Below, piece after piece: positions 16,387 through 24,347 of a DNA stretch of 34,800 nt; positions within the stretch are counted from its first letter, which is position 1; each line of letters starts with the position of its first letter. Source of the stretch: Thermotoga sp. (GTDB taxonomy: Bacteria > Bipolaricaulota > Bipolaricaulia > Bipolaricaulales > Bipolaricaulaceae). Location of the stretch: NCBI GenBank assembly GCA_020724765.1, contig DYGJ01000005.1, positions 1 through 34,800 on the forward strand. Reading direction: 5' to 3'. A program made the position numbers and the translations under genes. Below the pieces are notes generated by a model. The model had not been told where the DNA came from. It saw only the letters and a list, made by a program, of their open reading frames with translations, and did not search any database.

Positions 16387-17694
16387 ATGGTGACGAAGGG
16401 ATCTCAAGGATGCAAGCAGCTACAAGGGCAGGCGCCGGCCCGTTCGTACAGGGCAAGGGCGGCTTCTGCAATTCTGTTGTTGGTCGCTGCAGTCATCTTC
16501 GCGGCTTGGGGCGGAGCAGCAGGACCAGACGGTGCAGTGGAGATCGAGATCGTCCCGCCCCATCCCATCACGGAGGATTCGATCGCGCTTGTCCTATCGG
16601 GCACCTGGAAGGATTCGTGTGTCCCGCAAGCGCCGGAGGTGATGATCCTCGGCAGTCAGATCACGGTCACGACCTCGAACCCGGGCGGGATCTGCCTGAC
16701 GGTTCTCACCCCGTGGCAGTTGACCGTGCCCATCGGGACCCTCTCGTTCCCCGGCTGGTACTCGGTGGTCGTGGTCCACAACGGGCAACCGATCGGTGGG
16801 ATCGAGTTCGAGGTCCGCACCGGGAAGGACGGGTCCGCTCCGCCTGTCATGCTCGGCCCCGTCGTGGGCGTCACGGACGATGAAGGCCGGTTCACGGTGG
16901 CGCTGGTGACCCCGATGGCTGCGCAGTTCAGCGGGCGACTCTTCGATCTCGACGGGGAGCCGATCGCCCGCCAGTCGGTCGTGTTGTCCCCTAAGGATGC
17001 GCACGGGCGCCTCTCCGGCAGCGTGGACGGTATCGTCAGCATCGACGTGGCAGTCCCGGGCTACGTTCCCTCCGAGATCACCGAGTTCACCCACGTGACG
17101 TTCCTGTTCGTGACGATGGTCAGCGTGGGGGATGTGTGCCTGTGTCGAGCCCCGGATCGGGAGGAAAGCGGGGCACTGTGGCGGGTCATCACCTGGGACG
17201 ACTTCGAGGGGACCCCACCCGAAGGAGCGGACAAGGAGCCGGAGGCGGCGCGGATCGCGATCTTCCTCAAGCACGCCCCCAAGAGGGTCCAGGTTTGGCT
17301 TGACAAGGCGGCGCGCAAATGGAAGGCGAAGTACACGAAGATCGAGGTCACGAACTTCATGGACAAGTCCCAGTCGTGGGTCCTCCCCGGCCACAAGACG
17401 GCCGCACTCCTCAACCACGAGCAGAAGCACTTCGACCTGAACGAGGTCTACCGCCAACTGCTCCAGGAGGCGTTGGAGAAGCTGGAGGGCGAGGGGGACA
17501 CGCAGAGGGACGCTCTCAAAGACCTGAACAAGAAGGTCGCGGAGACGACCGCCAAGTTTGAAGCCGAGGCGAAGAAGCAGCAAGAGAGATACGACAAGGA
17601 GACCGACCATGGTCGGAATGCGGAGAAGCAGGCGGAGTGGGACAAGCGGATCGCCGGGTGGCTCGCTGACCCGAGCACTTCCCCTCAGCCGTAG
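16387..17694 (+). CDS. Exported protein: SGTW module + TDD module + C-terminal DUF922-like putative metalloprotease domain
   Basis: N-terminal hydrophobic segment; VEIEIVPPHPITEDSIALVLSGTWKDSCVP; LGPVVGVTDDEGRFTV; C-terminal WRVITWDDFEGTP...KSQSWVLPGHKTAALLNHEQKHFDLNEVYRQLL (HExxH). DUF922 assignment is from remembered family features, not a search. Confidence 0.75.
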   Translation: MVTKGSQGCKQLQGQAPARSYRARAASAILLLVAAVIFAAWGGAAGPDGAVEIEIVPPHPITEDSIALVLSGTWKDSCVPQAPEVMILGSQITVTTSNPGGICLTVLTPWQLTVPIGTLSFPGWYSVVVVHNGQPIGGIEFEVRTGKDGSAPPVMLGPVVGVTDDEGRFTVALVTPMAAQFSGRLFDLDGEPIARQSVVLSPKDAHGRLSGSVDGIVSIDVAVPGYVPSEITEFTHVTFLFVTMVSVGDVCLCRAPDREESGALWRVITWDDFEGTPPEGADKEPEAARIAIFLKHAPKRVQVWLDKAARKWKAKYTKIEVTNFMDKSQSWVLPGHKTAALLNHEQKHFDLNEVYRQLLQEALEKLEGEGDTQRDALKDLNKKVAETTAKFEAEAKKQQERYDKETDHGRNAEKQAEWDKRIAGWLADPSTSPQP

Positions 17695-18137
17695 ATCGAG
17701 AGAGGAGGGATTGCCTGCGGACAGTCTGTGGTGAGAAGGTCCAGGAGCTCTCTGGCTCCAGCTTCGACGGGGGGGGCGAACCCCTCGCCGAGGGAGCGGT
17801 CGGCGGGCTGGATCCCGACGAGGATGATTCCGCCCACCCGGTCGCGCACCGTGGAGAGGAGGAACGGGAGAGGAAGGGCGTGCGTTGAGCCGAGCATCCG
17901 CTCTGACTGATCAAGGGGCAGGCAACGCACGCTCCCCGGGGGGAGGCTCATCTCGGCGGCGTCCACGACCACAAGGAGATCGGGGGCAAGTCGGCGCACG
18001 GTTCCCAACGCGTTCTCCACGCTCTGGCCTGCGGCGATGACTTCCCAACCCGTTCCCCTCATCTTCTCGGCAACCCACAACCCGACCCCGTCGTCGCGGC
18101 GGAGGGGGTTCCCGATCCCCAGGATCGCACGCCGCAT
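17685..18137 (-). CDS. Hydrogenase maturation endopeptidase (HycI/HyaD family)
   Basis: MRRAILGIGNPLRRDDGVGLWVAEKM...VVVDAAEMSLPPGSVR...STHALPLPFLLS. True start taken as ATG 18137; the extension to 18272 translates repeat DNA. Confidence 0.85.
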   Translation of the reverse strand: MRRAILGIGNPLRRDDGVGLWVAEKMRGTGWEVIAAGQSVENALGTVRRLAPDLLVVVDAAEMSLPPGSVRCLPLDQSERMLGSTHALPLPFLLSTVRDRVGGIILVGIQPADRSLGEGFAPPVEAGARELLDLLTTDCPQAIPPLSIYG

Positions 18138-18151
18138 CGCTGGCACGTGCA

Positions 18152-18512
18152 TGTTCAGCGTACCTCGAGTCCACCGCAGAGACGCTTGTTTGCCGACAGG
18201 CAGGCCAGTTTGCCCTGCCTGCACGGGCAGGCGCGAGGCAGGCGGAGTTCGCAGAGGTAACCGAGTCCGCATCCCTGTCCCTCCCTCTCCCCCGGGCGGG
18301 AGAAGGTCGGGGTGAGGGAAGGGATCGTAGCGTCGGGGTTCATCCCGTGACTTCGGTTAGGCAGTTTGACGGTTACAGGTTCGGGACGAGCCCAATCCGG
18401 TTCGTCGCAGACACGCTGAGACGCTACAGAACCTCGGGAACTTGGATTCAATTCCAGAACTGGTTTCTCTGCGTCCTTTGTGTGCTCGGCGGTAGACACG
18501 TACGGTGGCACG
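18152..18512. repeat. Long composite intergenic repeat, copy 2
   Basis: Same order of blocks as 10136-10485: ATGTT.AGCGTACC.CGA..CCACCGCAGAG, GGAGTTCGCAGAGGTAACC..., TCCCGTGACTTCGGTTAGGC, ACGCTGAGACGCTACAGAACC, GATTCAATTCCAGAACTGG, CTCTGCGT...GTGCTCGGCGGTA. Confidence 0.9.
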
Positions 18513-18514
18513 AG

Positions 18515-19267
18515 CTAGGCCGGGTTCTCCCGGAGGAAGGTTCGGAACGGGTGCGAGAGGGCCCGAACCTCGTCGCGCTTGAGGATCACGATCCGCCGAC
18601 CAGGGAGGGCAACCATTCCTCGATCCTTGAATTCTGACAGGACACGGATCGCCGTCTCGGTGGACACGCCCGCCATCTCGGCGAGCTCGCCGCGCGGGAG
18701 TTCAACCCCGATGTCCCACCCGGCGTTCGTCTCTTCCCCGAACGCCTGGGCCAGCTCGACGAGGGACCGAGCAACGCGCTCTCGCGCCGATCGCGAAGTG
18801 ATCTCGATCAGCCGGTCGCCGAACACCTTGCTCTCCCGGGACATCTTCTCCAGGAGGCGCAACGCCACGCTGGGGTGGCGGCGCAAGAACTGGAGAAACG
18901 ACTCGCGAGGGATGAACATAAGCAGCGATGGTTCAAGGGTTTTCGCATAGCACGTGTAGGTTTCCCGGTCGAACATCGTCTTTTCGCCAAGGATCTCCCC
19001 GGGCCCAAGGAGCTTCAGGATCTGGGAGTGCCCTGCTCGGGTGCGCTTGGCGAGTTTGACCTTCCCTCGACACAGGATGTACAGGCCGAACGCGGGCACA
19101 CCCTCGTGAAATACGGTCTCCCCTTGTCCGAGCGCCATCGGCCGCATGAGGGAGATGAACTCCTCACGGGCCGCCTCAGTCAGATCGGCAAACACGCCGG
19201 AGCATGCCTGCCGACACAACTCAGCGGTTCTCGGAGAGGCGACCTTGACCCCCGCCATCGCCCCCAC
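18515..19267 (-). CDS. Crp/Fnr-family transcriptional regulator
   Basis: cNMP-binding-like domain (FGLYILCRGKVKLAKR...GPGEILGEKTMF) plus C-terminal HTH ELPRGELAEMAGVSTETAIRVLSEFKDRGMV. Confidence 0.93.
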   Translation of the reverse strand: MGAMAGVKVASPRTAELCRQACSGVFADLTEAAREEFISLMRPMALGQGETVFHEGVPAFGLYILCRGKVKLAKRTRAGHSQILKLLGPGEILGEKTMFDRETYTCYAKTLEPSLLMFIPRESFLQFLRRHPSVALRLLEKMSRESKVFGDRLIEITSRSARERVARSLVELAQAFGEETNAGWDIGVELPRGELAEMAGVSTETAIRVLSEFKDRGMVALPGRRIVILKRDEVRALSHPFRTFLRENPA

Positions 19268-19310
19268 TTGTACCTCGCTCGTCGCTCGGCGTCCAGTCTG
19301 CTCTGCGTCT

Positions 19311-19982
19311 CTACTCGCCGGATTCCTCGGTGGGCGTGTCGTGAGGCGATTGTCCCCAAGCGTCCGGGCGGCGGGAAACGAGCCCCCCTGACAGGATGAG
19401 ACTCAACGCCTCTTCGGCAGTCAGGTCAACAGGGGATACCTTGGTCCGGGGCACGAACAGGACCCACACCGAGAGCGGGTTGGGCGCGGTGGGAATGTAC
19501 ACGGAAACCGTGTCTGGCGAGAGCCGCTCGCTGAACTTCGCCACGTCCTCGTTGGTCAGAATGCCCAGAACGTGAGAACCGGGGTAGGGAAACTCCACGA
19601 GCACCATCCGCCGGCCTTTGGCAAATGTGGGCTCGCGGTGGAGGAAGACGTGGGCGAGCTGGCGCGCTCCCCAATAGAGGTTGCGTACGCCGGGGATTGC
19701 CCGCACCACCCACTCCACCCCCCGTAGAAGCCCCCGTCCCACCCAGTGACGGGCGATCGTTCCCACCAAGAACACGATGAGCAGGGTGATGGCAACCTCG
19801 GTTCCTGGGATGTAGCGCCCGATGAGCCGCGTCATCAGGGTGGCGAACGCGGTGTGCGGGCCGAGAAGGGAGTACGCGAGCCTGTACAGGAGCCACAGCA
19901 GATACAGGGTTAGCCCGAGGGGCAAAAGGGCAAGGAGCCCCGACAGGAAGGTCCTCTGCGCCCACCGGAAGAGCCGTCGCAT
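19311..19982 (-). CDS. DUF502-family membrane protein
   Basis: Two N-terminal hydrophobic segments, then IPGVRNLYWGARQL...VVLVEFPYPGSHVLGILT-type sequence, VSVYIPTAPNPLSVWVLFVP; typical DUF502 pattern. Confidence 0.88.
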   Translation of the reverse strand: MRRLFRWAQRTFLSGLLALLPLGLTLYLLWLLYRLAYSLLGPHTAFATLMTRLIGRYIPGTEVAITLLIVFLVGTIARHWVGRGLLRGVEWVVRAIPGVRNLYWGARQLAHVFLHREPTFAKGRRMVLVEFPYPGSHVLGILTNEDVAKFSERLSPDTVSVYIPTAPNPLSVWVLFVPRTKVSPVDLTAEEALSLILSGGLVSRRPDAWGQSPHDTPTEESGE

Positions 19983-20153
19983 CGGCCCACTTGTACGTCA
20001 AAACCAGGGCGTACGCAAAACGAGTTCTTCCCGGCCCGGGATCCGCCAAAGCAGCTGCCCATTCCAGGTGGGATCTATCGGACTGGGAACGAAGTTGGGG
20101 CTCGGGTATCATCGCGCGGGTCGAGTCCGACCCGACGAAGGAGGCACATCACA

Positions 20154-22133
20154 GTGACGAAGAAAGCGGCGATGGATGGAGTGCAGTGGGTCGTTCCCGA
20201 TCCCAACAAACCGAGCTGGTACTGGCCCAGCGAGACTCTGAAGCAACACGCCTGGGTATCGGATCCGAAGATCTACGAGCAGGCAGCGGCTGATCCCCTT
20301 GCGTTCTGGGCGAGGATGGCCGAGGAGCTAACGTGGTCCCAGAAGTGGACCAAGGTCTACGAGGACGAGCCCTACGCCTATCGGTGGTTCGTGGGCGGGA
20401 AGCTCAACCTCTCTCAGAACTCCCTCGACCGCCACGTGGAGGCGGGCAAGGGCGACAAGACGGCCCTCATCTGGGAGCCGGAGCCGGTGGACGAGCCCAA
20501 CCGGACCTTCACCTACAAGGAACTGCTCGCCGAGGTGTCGCGGTTCGCCAATGCGCTCAAGGCACTGGGGATCAAGAAGGGCGACCGCGTGGGGATTTAT
20601 CTTCCGATGATCCCGGAGGCCGTGATCGCGATGCAGGCCGTGGTGCGGATCGGCGCGGTGCATACCGTGGTGTTCTCCGCGTTCTCGCCCGAGGCGCTGC
20701 GCGATCGGCTCGTGGATTGCGGGGCGAAGGCACTCATCACCGCCGACGGGTACTACCGGCGGGGAAAGCAGATCCCGCTCAAGGGACAGGCGGACCAGGC
20801 GCTCGCCGGGACCTCGGTGGAGAAGACTGTCGTTGTCCGGAGGATGGGGAACGAGATCCCGATGCAGAAGGGACGCGACGTGTGGTACCACGACGCTGTG
20901 AAAGGCCAGTCGACAAGCTGTCCCCCCGAGCCGATGGACGCCGAGGACCTGTCGTTCATCCTCTACACGTCGGGCACGACAGGAAAGCCGAAGGGCGTAA
21001 TGCACACCACCGGCGGGTACGCGGTCCAGGTGTACGCGACGTGCAAGTGGGACTTCAACCTCCACGAGGACGACATCCACTTCTGCACCGCCGACGTGGG
21101 GTGGATCACCGGGCACTCCTACATCAACTACGGTCCACTCATGAACGGGGTGGCCACCGTCGTCTACGAGGGAACGCCCGATGCCCCGGACCACGGCCGG
21201 ATGTGGCAGATCACCGCCAAGCACAAGGTGACGGTGTACTACACCGCGCCGACCGCGATCCGGATGCACGTCAAGTGGGGCGAGGAGTGGCCGGCGAAGC
21301 ACGACATGTCCTCCCTACGCATCCTGGGCACAGTCGGTGAGCCGATCAACGAAGAGGCGTGGAACTGGTACTTCGAGCACATCGGCGGCAAGCGATGCCC
21401 GATTATTGACACGTGGTGGCAGACCGAGACCGGCGCGACCTGCGTCCAGGCGATGCCGGGGATCGGGCCGTTCATCCCTACCGTGGCCGGCCGGGCGTTC
21501 CCCGGGATCCGCACGAAGATCGTGGACGCGAGCGGCGTTCCCGTGAAGACGGGCGATGGCGGGTACCTCATCATGGAGCCCCCGTTCCCCCCGGCGCTCT
21601 TGCGCGGCCTGTACGGGGACGTGGAGAAGTTCCGGGCCACGTACTTCGGTGACCTGGGCCCCAAGCTCTACTTCACCAAAGACGGGGCGCGGATGGACGA
21701 CATCGGGAACACTCGCATTACGGGCCGCGTGGACGACGTGATGAACGTCGCCGGCCACCGTCTGGCCACGGCCGAGGTCGAGGACGCGCTAGCCCAGCAC
21801 CCGCTCGTGACCGAGGTCGCGGTGGTGTCCAAGCCCGATGACCTCAAGGGCGAGGTTCCCGTGGCGTTCGTCCTCCTCAAGAAGGGCGTCCAGCCGTCGG
21901 AGGAGCTGAAGAAGGACCTCGTGAAGACGGTGGACCAGCACATCGGTCCCACGGCGCGACCGGCGGCGATCCACTTCACGGAGGACGTGCCCAAGACGCG
22001 GTCGGGGAAGATCATGCGGCGGATCCTGAAGGCCCTGGTGCGGAACGAGCCCGTCGGCGACCTGACCACCCTTCGCAACCCGGAGAGCGTCGCCGACCTC
22101 CAGAAGGTCGTGGGTTACAAGGGCTCAGGTTGA
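20154..22133 (+). CDS. acsA: Acetyl-CoA synthetase (AMP-forming); GTG start
   Basis: LSFILYTSGTTGKPKGVMHTTGGY, WWQTETGA, and PKTRSGKIMRRIL motifs; full-length (659 aa). Confidence 0.96.
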   Translation: MTKKAAMDGVQWVVPDPNKPSWYWPSETLKQHAWVSDPKIYEQAAADPLAFWARMAEELTWSQKWTKVYEDEPYAYRWFVGGKLNLSQNSLDRHVEAGKGDKTALIWEPEPVDEPNRTFTYKELLAEVSRFANALKALGIKKGDRVGIYLPMIPEAVIAMQAVVRIGAVHTVVFSAFSPEALRDRLVDCGAKALITADGYYRRGKQIPLKGQADQALAGTSVEKTVVVRRMGNEIPMQKGRDVWYHDAVKGQSTSCPPEPMDAEDLSFILYTSGTTGKPKGVMHTTGGYAVQVYATCKWDFNLHEDDIHFCTADVGWITGHSYINYGPLMNGVATVVYEGTPDAPDHGRMWQITAKHKVTVYYTAPTAIRMHVKWGEEWPAKHDMSSLRILGTVGEPINEEAWNWYFEHIGGKRCPIIDTWWQTETGATCVQAMPGIGPFIPTVAGRAFPGIRTKIVDASGVPVKTGDGGYLIMEPPFPPALLRGLYGDVEKFRATYFGDLGPKLYFTKDGARMDDIGNTRITGRVDDVMNVAGHRLATAEVEDALAQHPLVTEVAVVSKPDDLKGEVPVAFVLLKKGVQPSEELKKDLVKTVDQHIGPTARPAAIHFTEDVPKTRSGKIMRRILKALVRNEPVGDLTTLRNPESVADLQKVVGYKGSG

Positions 22134-22158
22134 GCCTAGCCAGTGCATAAGCAGAACC

Positions 22159-22190
22159 GAGGGGCGGGCTCCGATCCGCCCCTCTAGGTT
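22159..22190 (+). terminator. Possible Rho-independent terminator between acsA and MFS gene
   Basis: GAGGGGCGG (22159-22167) / CCGCCCCTC (22176-22184) hairpin followed by TAGGTTTGT; T-tract is weak. Confidence 0.45.
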
Positions 22191-22209
22191 TGTCGAGGAG
22201 GAACGGCTT

Positions 22210-23451
22210 ATGGCAGAGATGAGGGTGTTGGGGTTGCCGGCGGAGAAGGGCCGGTGGGGGTTCGTGGTCCTAGGGTTCCTGATCAACCTGTGCATGGGTG
22301 CGGTGTACGCGTTCAGTGTATTTCGAACGCCACTTGAGGGGCTGTGGGCGATCGGGGCGACCCAAAGCGGACTTCCGTACATGGTGTTCCTCGGGATGTT
22401 CGGCCTGGGGATGGCCCTTGCCGGCGGGATCGTTGACCGCTGGGGCCCACGGCGAACCGGGGTGCTCGGCGGGTTCCTGGTCGGTGCGGGCTGGCTGCTT
22501 GCCGGTCTTTCCACCAACGTTGGGGTTCTCACCCTTCTCTACGGGATCATCGGCGGGGCTGGGGTAGGCATTCTCTATGGATGCCCGATTGCGGTGTCCA
22601 CACGGTGGTTTCCTGACCGAAGAGGACTTGCGGTCGGCCTCACCGTGACGGGGTTTGGTCTGTCGACCCTGGTCATGGCACCGGTCATGCGCCAGCTCAT
22701 CAAGACCGCGGGCGTTCTCTCCACGTTCTCGATCCTGGGAGGGGCGTTCCTCGTTCTCCTCGTCGTCCTCTCCCTTCCGCTGCGGTATCCGCCTCAGGGC
22801 TGGAGTCCTGCAGGGTGGACCCCACCCGCGTCCAAGGGCCGCGGGAGGGGCGACGTCGATCGAAAGGGGATGGTACGCGATGCGCGGTTCTACATCCTAT
22901 GGGCCGTGTATGCGTTCGGGTGTCTCGCCGGGCTGATGGCGATCGGGATCACCCAGCCCGTGGGAGAGCAGGTGGCAGGCTTGTCCCCGGATCTCATTGC
23001 GGGGATCGCGATGCCCTTGTTCGCCCTGTTCAATGCTGCAGGCAGGCCCCTGTTCGGGGTCCTCACCGATCGCTTGAGCCCGCGTCGGGCGGCCCTGCTG
23101 TCGTTCGTCCTCATCCTCGCGGCGGCAGCCGCCTTCTGGTTGTGGGGACAGAACAGTGGTCCACTGTTCTTCATTGTGTTCGCGCTGCTGTGGCTCAACC
23201 TCGGCGCATGGCTCGCCATCGCTCCCACTGCCACCGCTTCGCTCTTCGGCACCGTTCACTACGGGAAGAATTACGGACTCGTGTTCACGGCGTATGGAAC
23301 AGGGGCGATCCTGGGGATGATCCTGTCAGGGCTCTTGCGCGACGCGACCGGAACCTACCTGTCGGTGTTCCCGCCTGTGATGGGTCTTGCAGGGGCGGGA
23401 CTCCTTCTCACGTGGTTCGGGCTTCGCCCCGCGGGGCGCACGAAGGGCTAG
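22210..23451 (+). CDS. MFS transporter, OFA (oxalate/formate antiporter-like) family
   Basis: 12-TM-like MFS protein; GFLINLCMGAVYAFSVFRTPLE near the N-terminus resembles OFA-family proteins; RPLFGVLTDRLSPRRA loop. Confidence 0.82.
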   Translation: MAEMRVLGLPAEKGRWGFVVLGFLINLCMGAVYAFSVFRTPLEGLWAIGATQSGLPYMVFLGMFGLGMALAGGIVDRWGPRRTGVLGGFLVGAGWLLAGLSTNVGVLTLLYGIIGGAGVGILYGCPIAVSTRWFPDRRGLAVGLTVTGFGLSTLVMAPVMRQLIKTAGVLSTFSILGGAFLVLLVVLSLPLRYPPQGWSPAGWTPPASKGRGRGDVDRKGMVRDARFYILWAVYAFGCLAGLMAIGITQPVGEQVAGLSPDLIAGIAMPLFALFNAAGRPLFGVLTDRLSPRRAALLSFVLILAAAAAFWLWGQNSGPLFFIVFALLWLNLGAWLAIAPTATASLFGTVHYGKNYGLVFTAYGTGAILGMILSGLLRDATGTYLSVFPPVMGLAGAGLLLTWFGLRPAGRTKG

Positions 23452-24341
23452 TGGTGGGGCGGATCCTCTCCGGGGAAGCGATCGCGGCCGAGATTCGGGC
23501 CGAGCTTCAGGCACGGGTCGCGGGGCTGGCCGGGAGAGGGATTGTCCCCGGCCTGGCCATCGTCCGCGTGGGGGACGACCCCGCATCGGCCTCGTACGTC
23601 CGCCAGAAGGAGAAGGCGACCCACGGACTGGGCTTCCTCTCTGAGACGGTGGTTCTCCCCGCGCGGACGACGGAGGACGAGCTCGTGGGCTTGATCGCTT
23701 CGCTGAATGGGGAGCCCCGGTTCCACGGGATCCTCGTTCAACTCCCTCTTCCACCTCGTCTATCCGCGGAGCGCGCGTGCGGGGCGGTGAGCCCGGCGAA
23801 GGACGTGGACTGCCTCCATCCCGAGAACATGGGCCGGCTCGTCCGCGGTGACCCGTACCTCCTTCCGTGCACGCCCCACGCGGTTCAACAGATCCTCCTC
23901 CGCAGCGGGTACCCTCCTGCGGGGAAACACGTGGTGATCGTGGGGCGCAGTCCCCTCGTCGGACGGCCGCTGTCGATCCTTCTCTCCCAGAAGGGGGCCG
24001 GCGGGGATGCCACGGTGACCCTGTGCCATTCAGCCACGCCCGACCTAGGGGCGTTCACCCGTCAGGCGGACATCCTCGTCGTGGCGGTGGGGCGGCCGCG
24101 GACGGTGACGGCGGACGTGGTCCGTGAAGGCACAGTGGTCATCGACGTGGGGGTGAACCGGGTGGACGCCCCCTCCCACCCCAAAGGTTACCGGCTGGTG
24201 GGCGACACCGACTTCGAGTCGCTCCGCGCGAAGGCCGCGGCCATCACCCCGGTCCCCGGTGGGGTCGGGCCGATGACGGTGACCATGCTCTTGGTCAACA
24301 CTGTGGCGGCTTGTGAGGCGCAGACTCAGGACGCGAGGTGA
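23451..24341 (+). CDS. folD: Bifunctional methylenetetrahydrofolate dehydrogenase/methenyltetrahydrofolate cyclohydrolase; GTG start overlapping upstream stop
   Basis: DDPASASYVRQKEKA, GILVQLPLP, PAKDVDCLHPENMGRL, PCTPHAV, VVIVGRSPLVGRP, TPVPGGVGPMTV motifs. Confidence 0.96.
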   Translation: MVGRILSGEAIAAEIRAELQARVAGLAGRGIVPGLAIVRVGDDPASASYVRQKEKATHGLGFLSETVVLPARTTEDELVGLIASLNGEPRFHGILVQLPLPPRLSAERACGAVSPAKDVDCLHPENMGRLVRGDPYLLPCTPHAVQQILLRSGYPPAGKHVVIVGRSPLVGRPLSILLSQKGAGGDATVTLCHSATPDLGAFTRQADILVVAVGRPRTVTADVVREGTVVIDVGVNRVDAPSHPKGYRLVGDTDFESLRAKAAAITPVPGGVGPMTVTMLLVNTVAACEAQTQDAR

Positions 24342-24347
24342 GCGACG

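Noticed and set aside
22815-23450. N-terminal extension of the FolD ORF
   Set aside because: Out-of-frame read-through of the MFS gene; FolD homology begins at the GTG at 23451.
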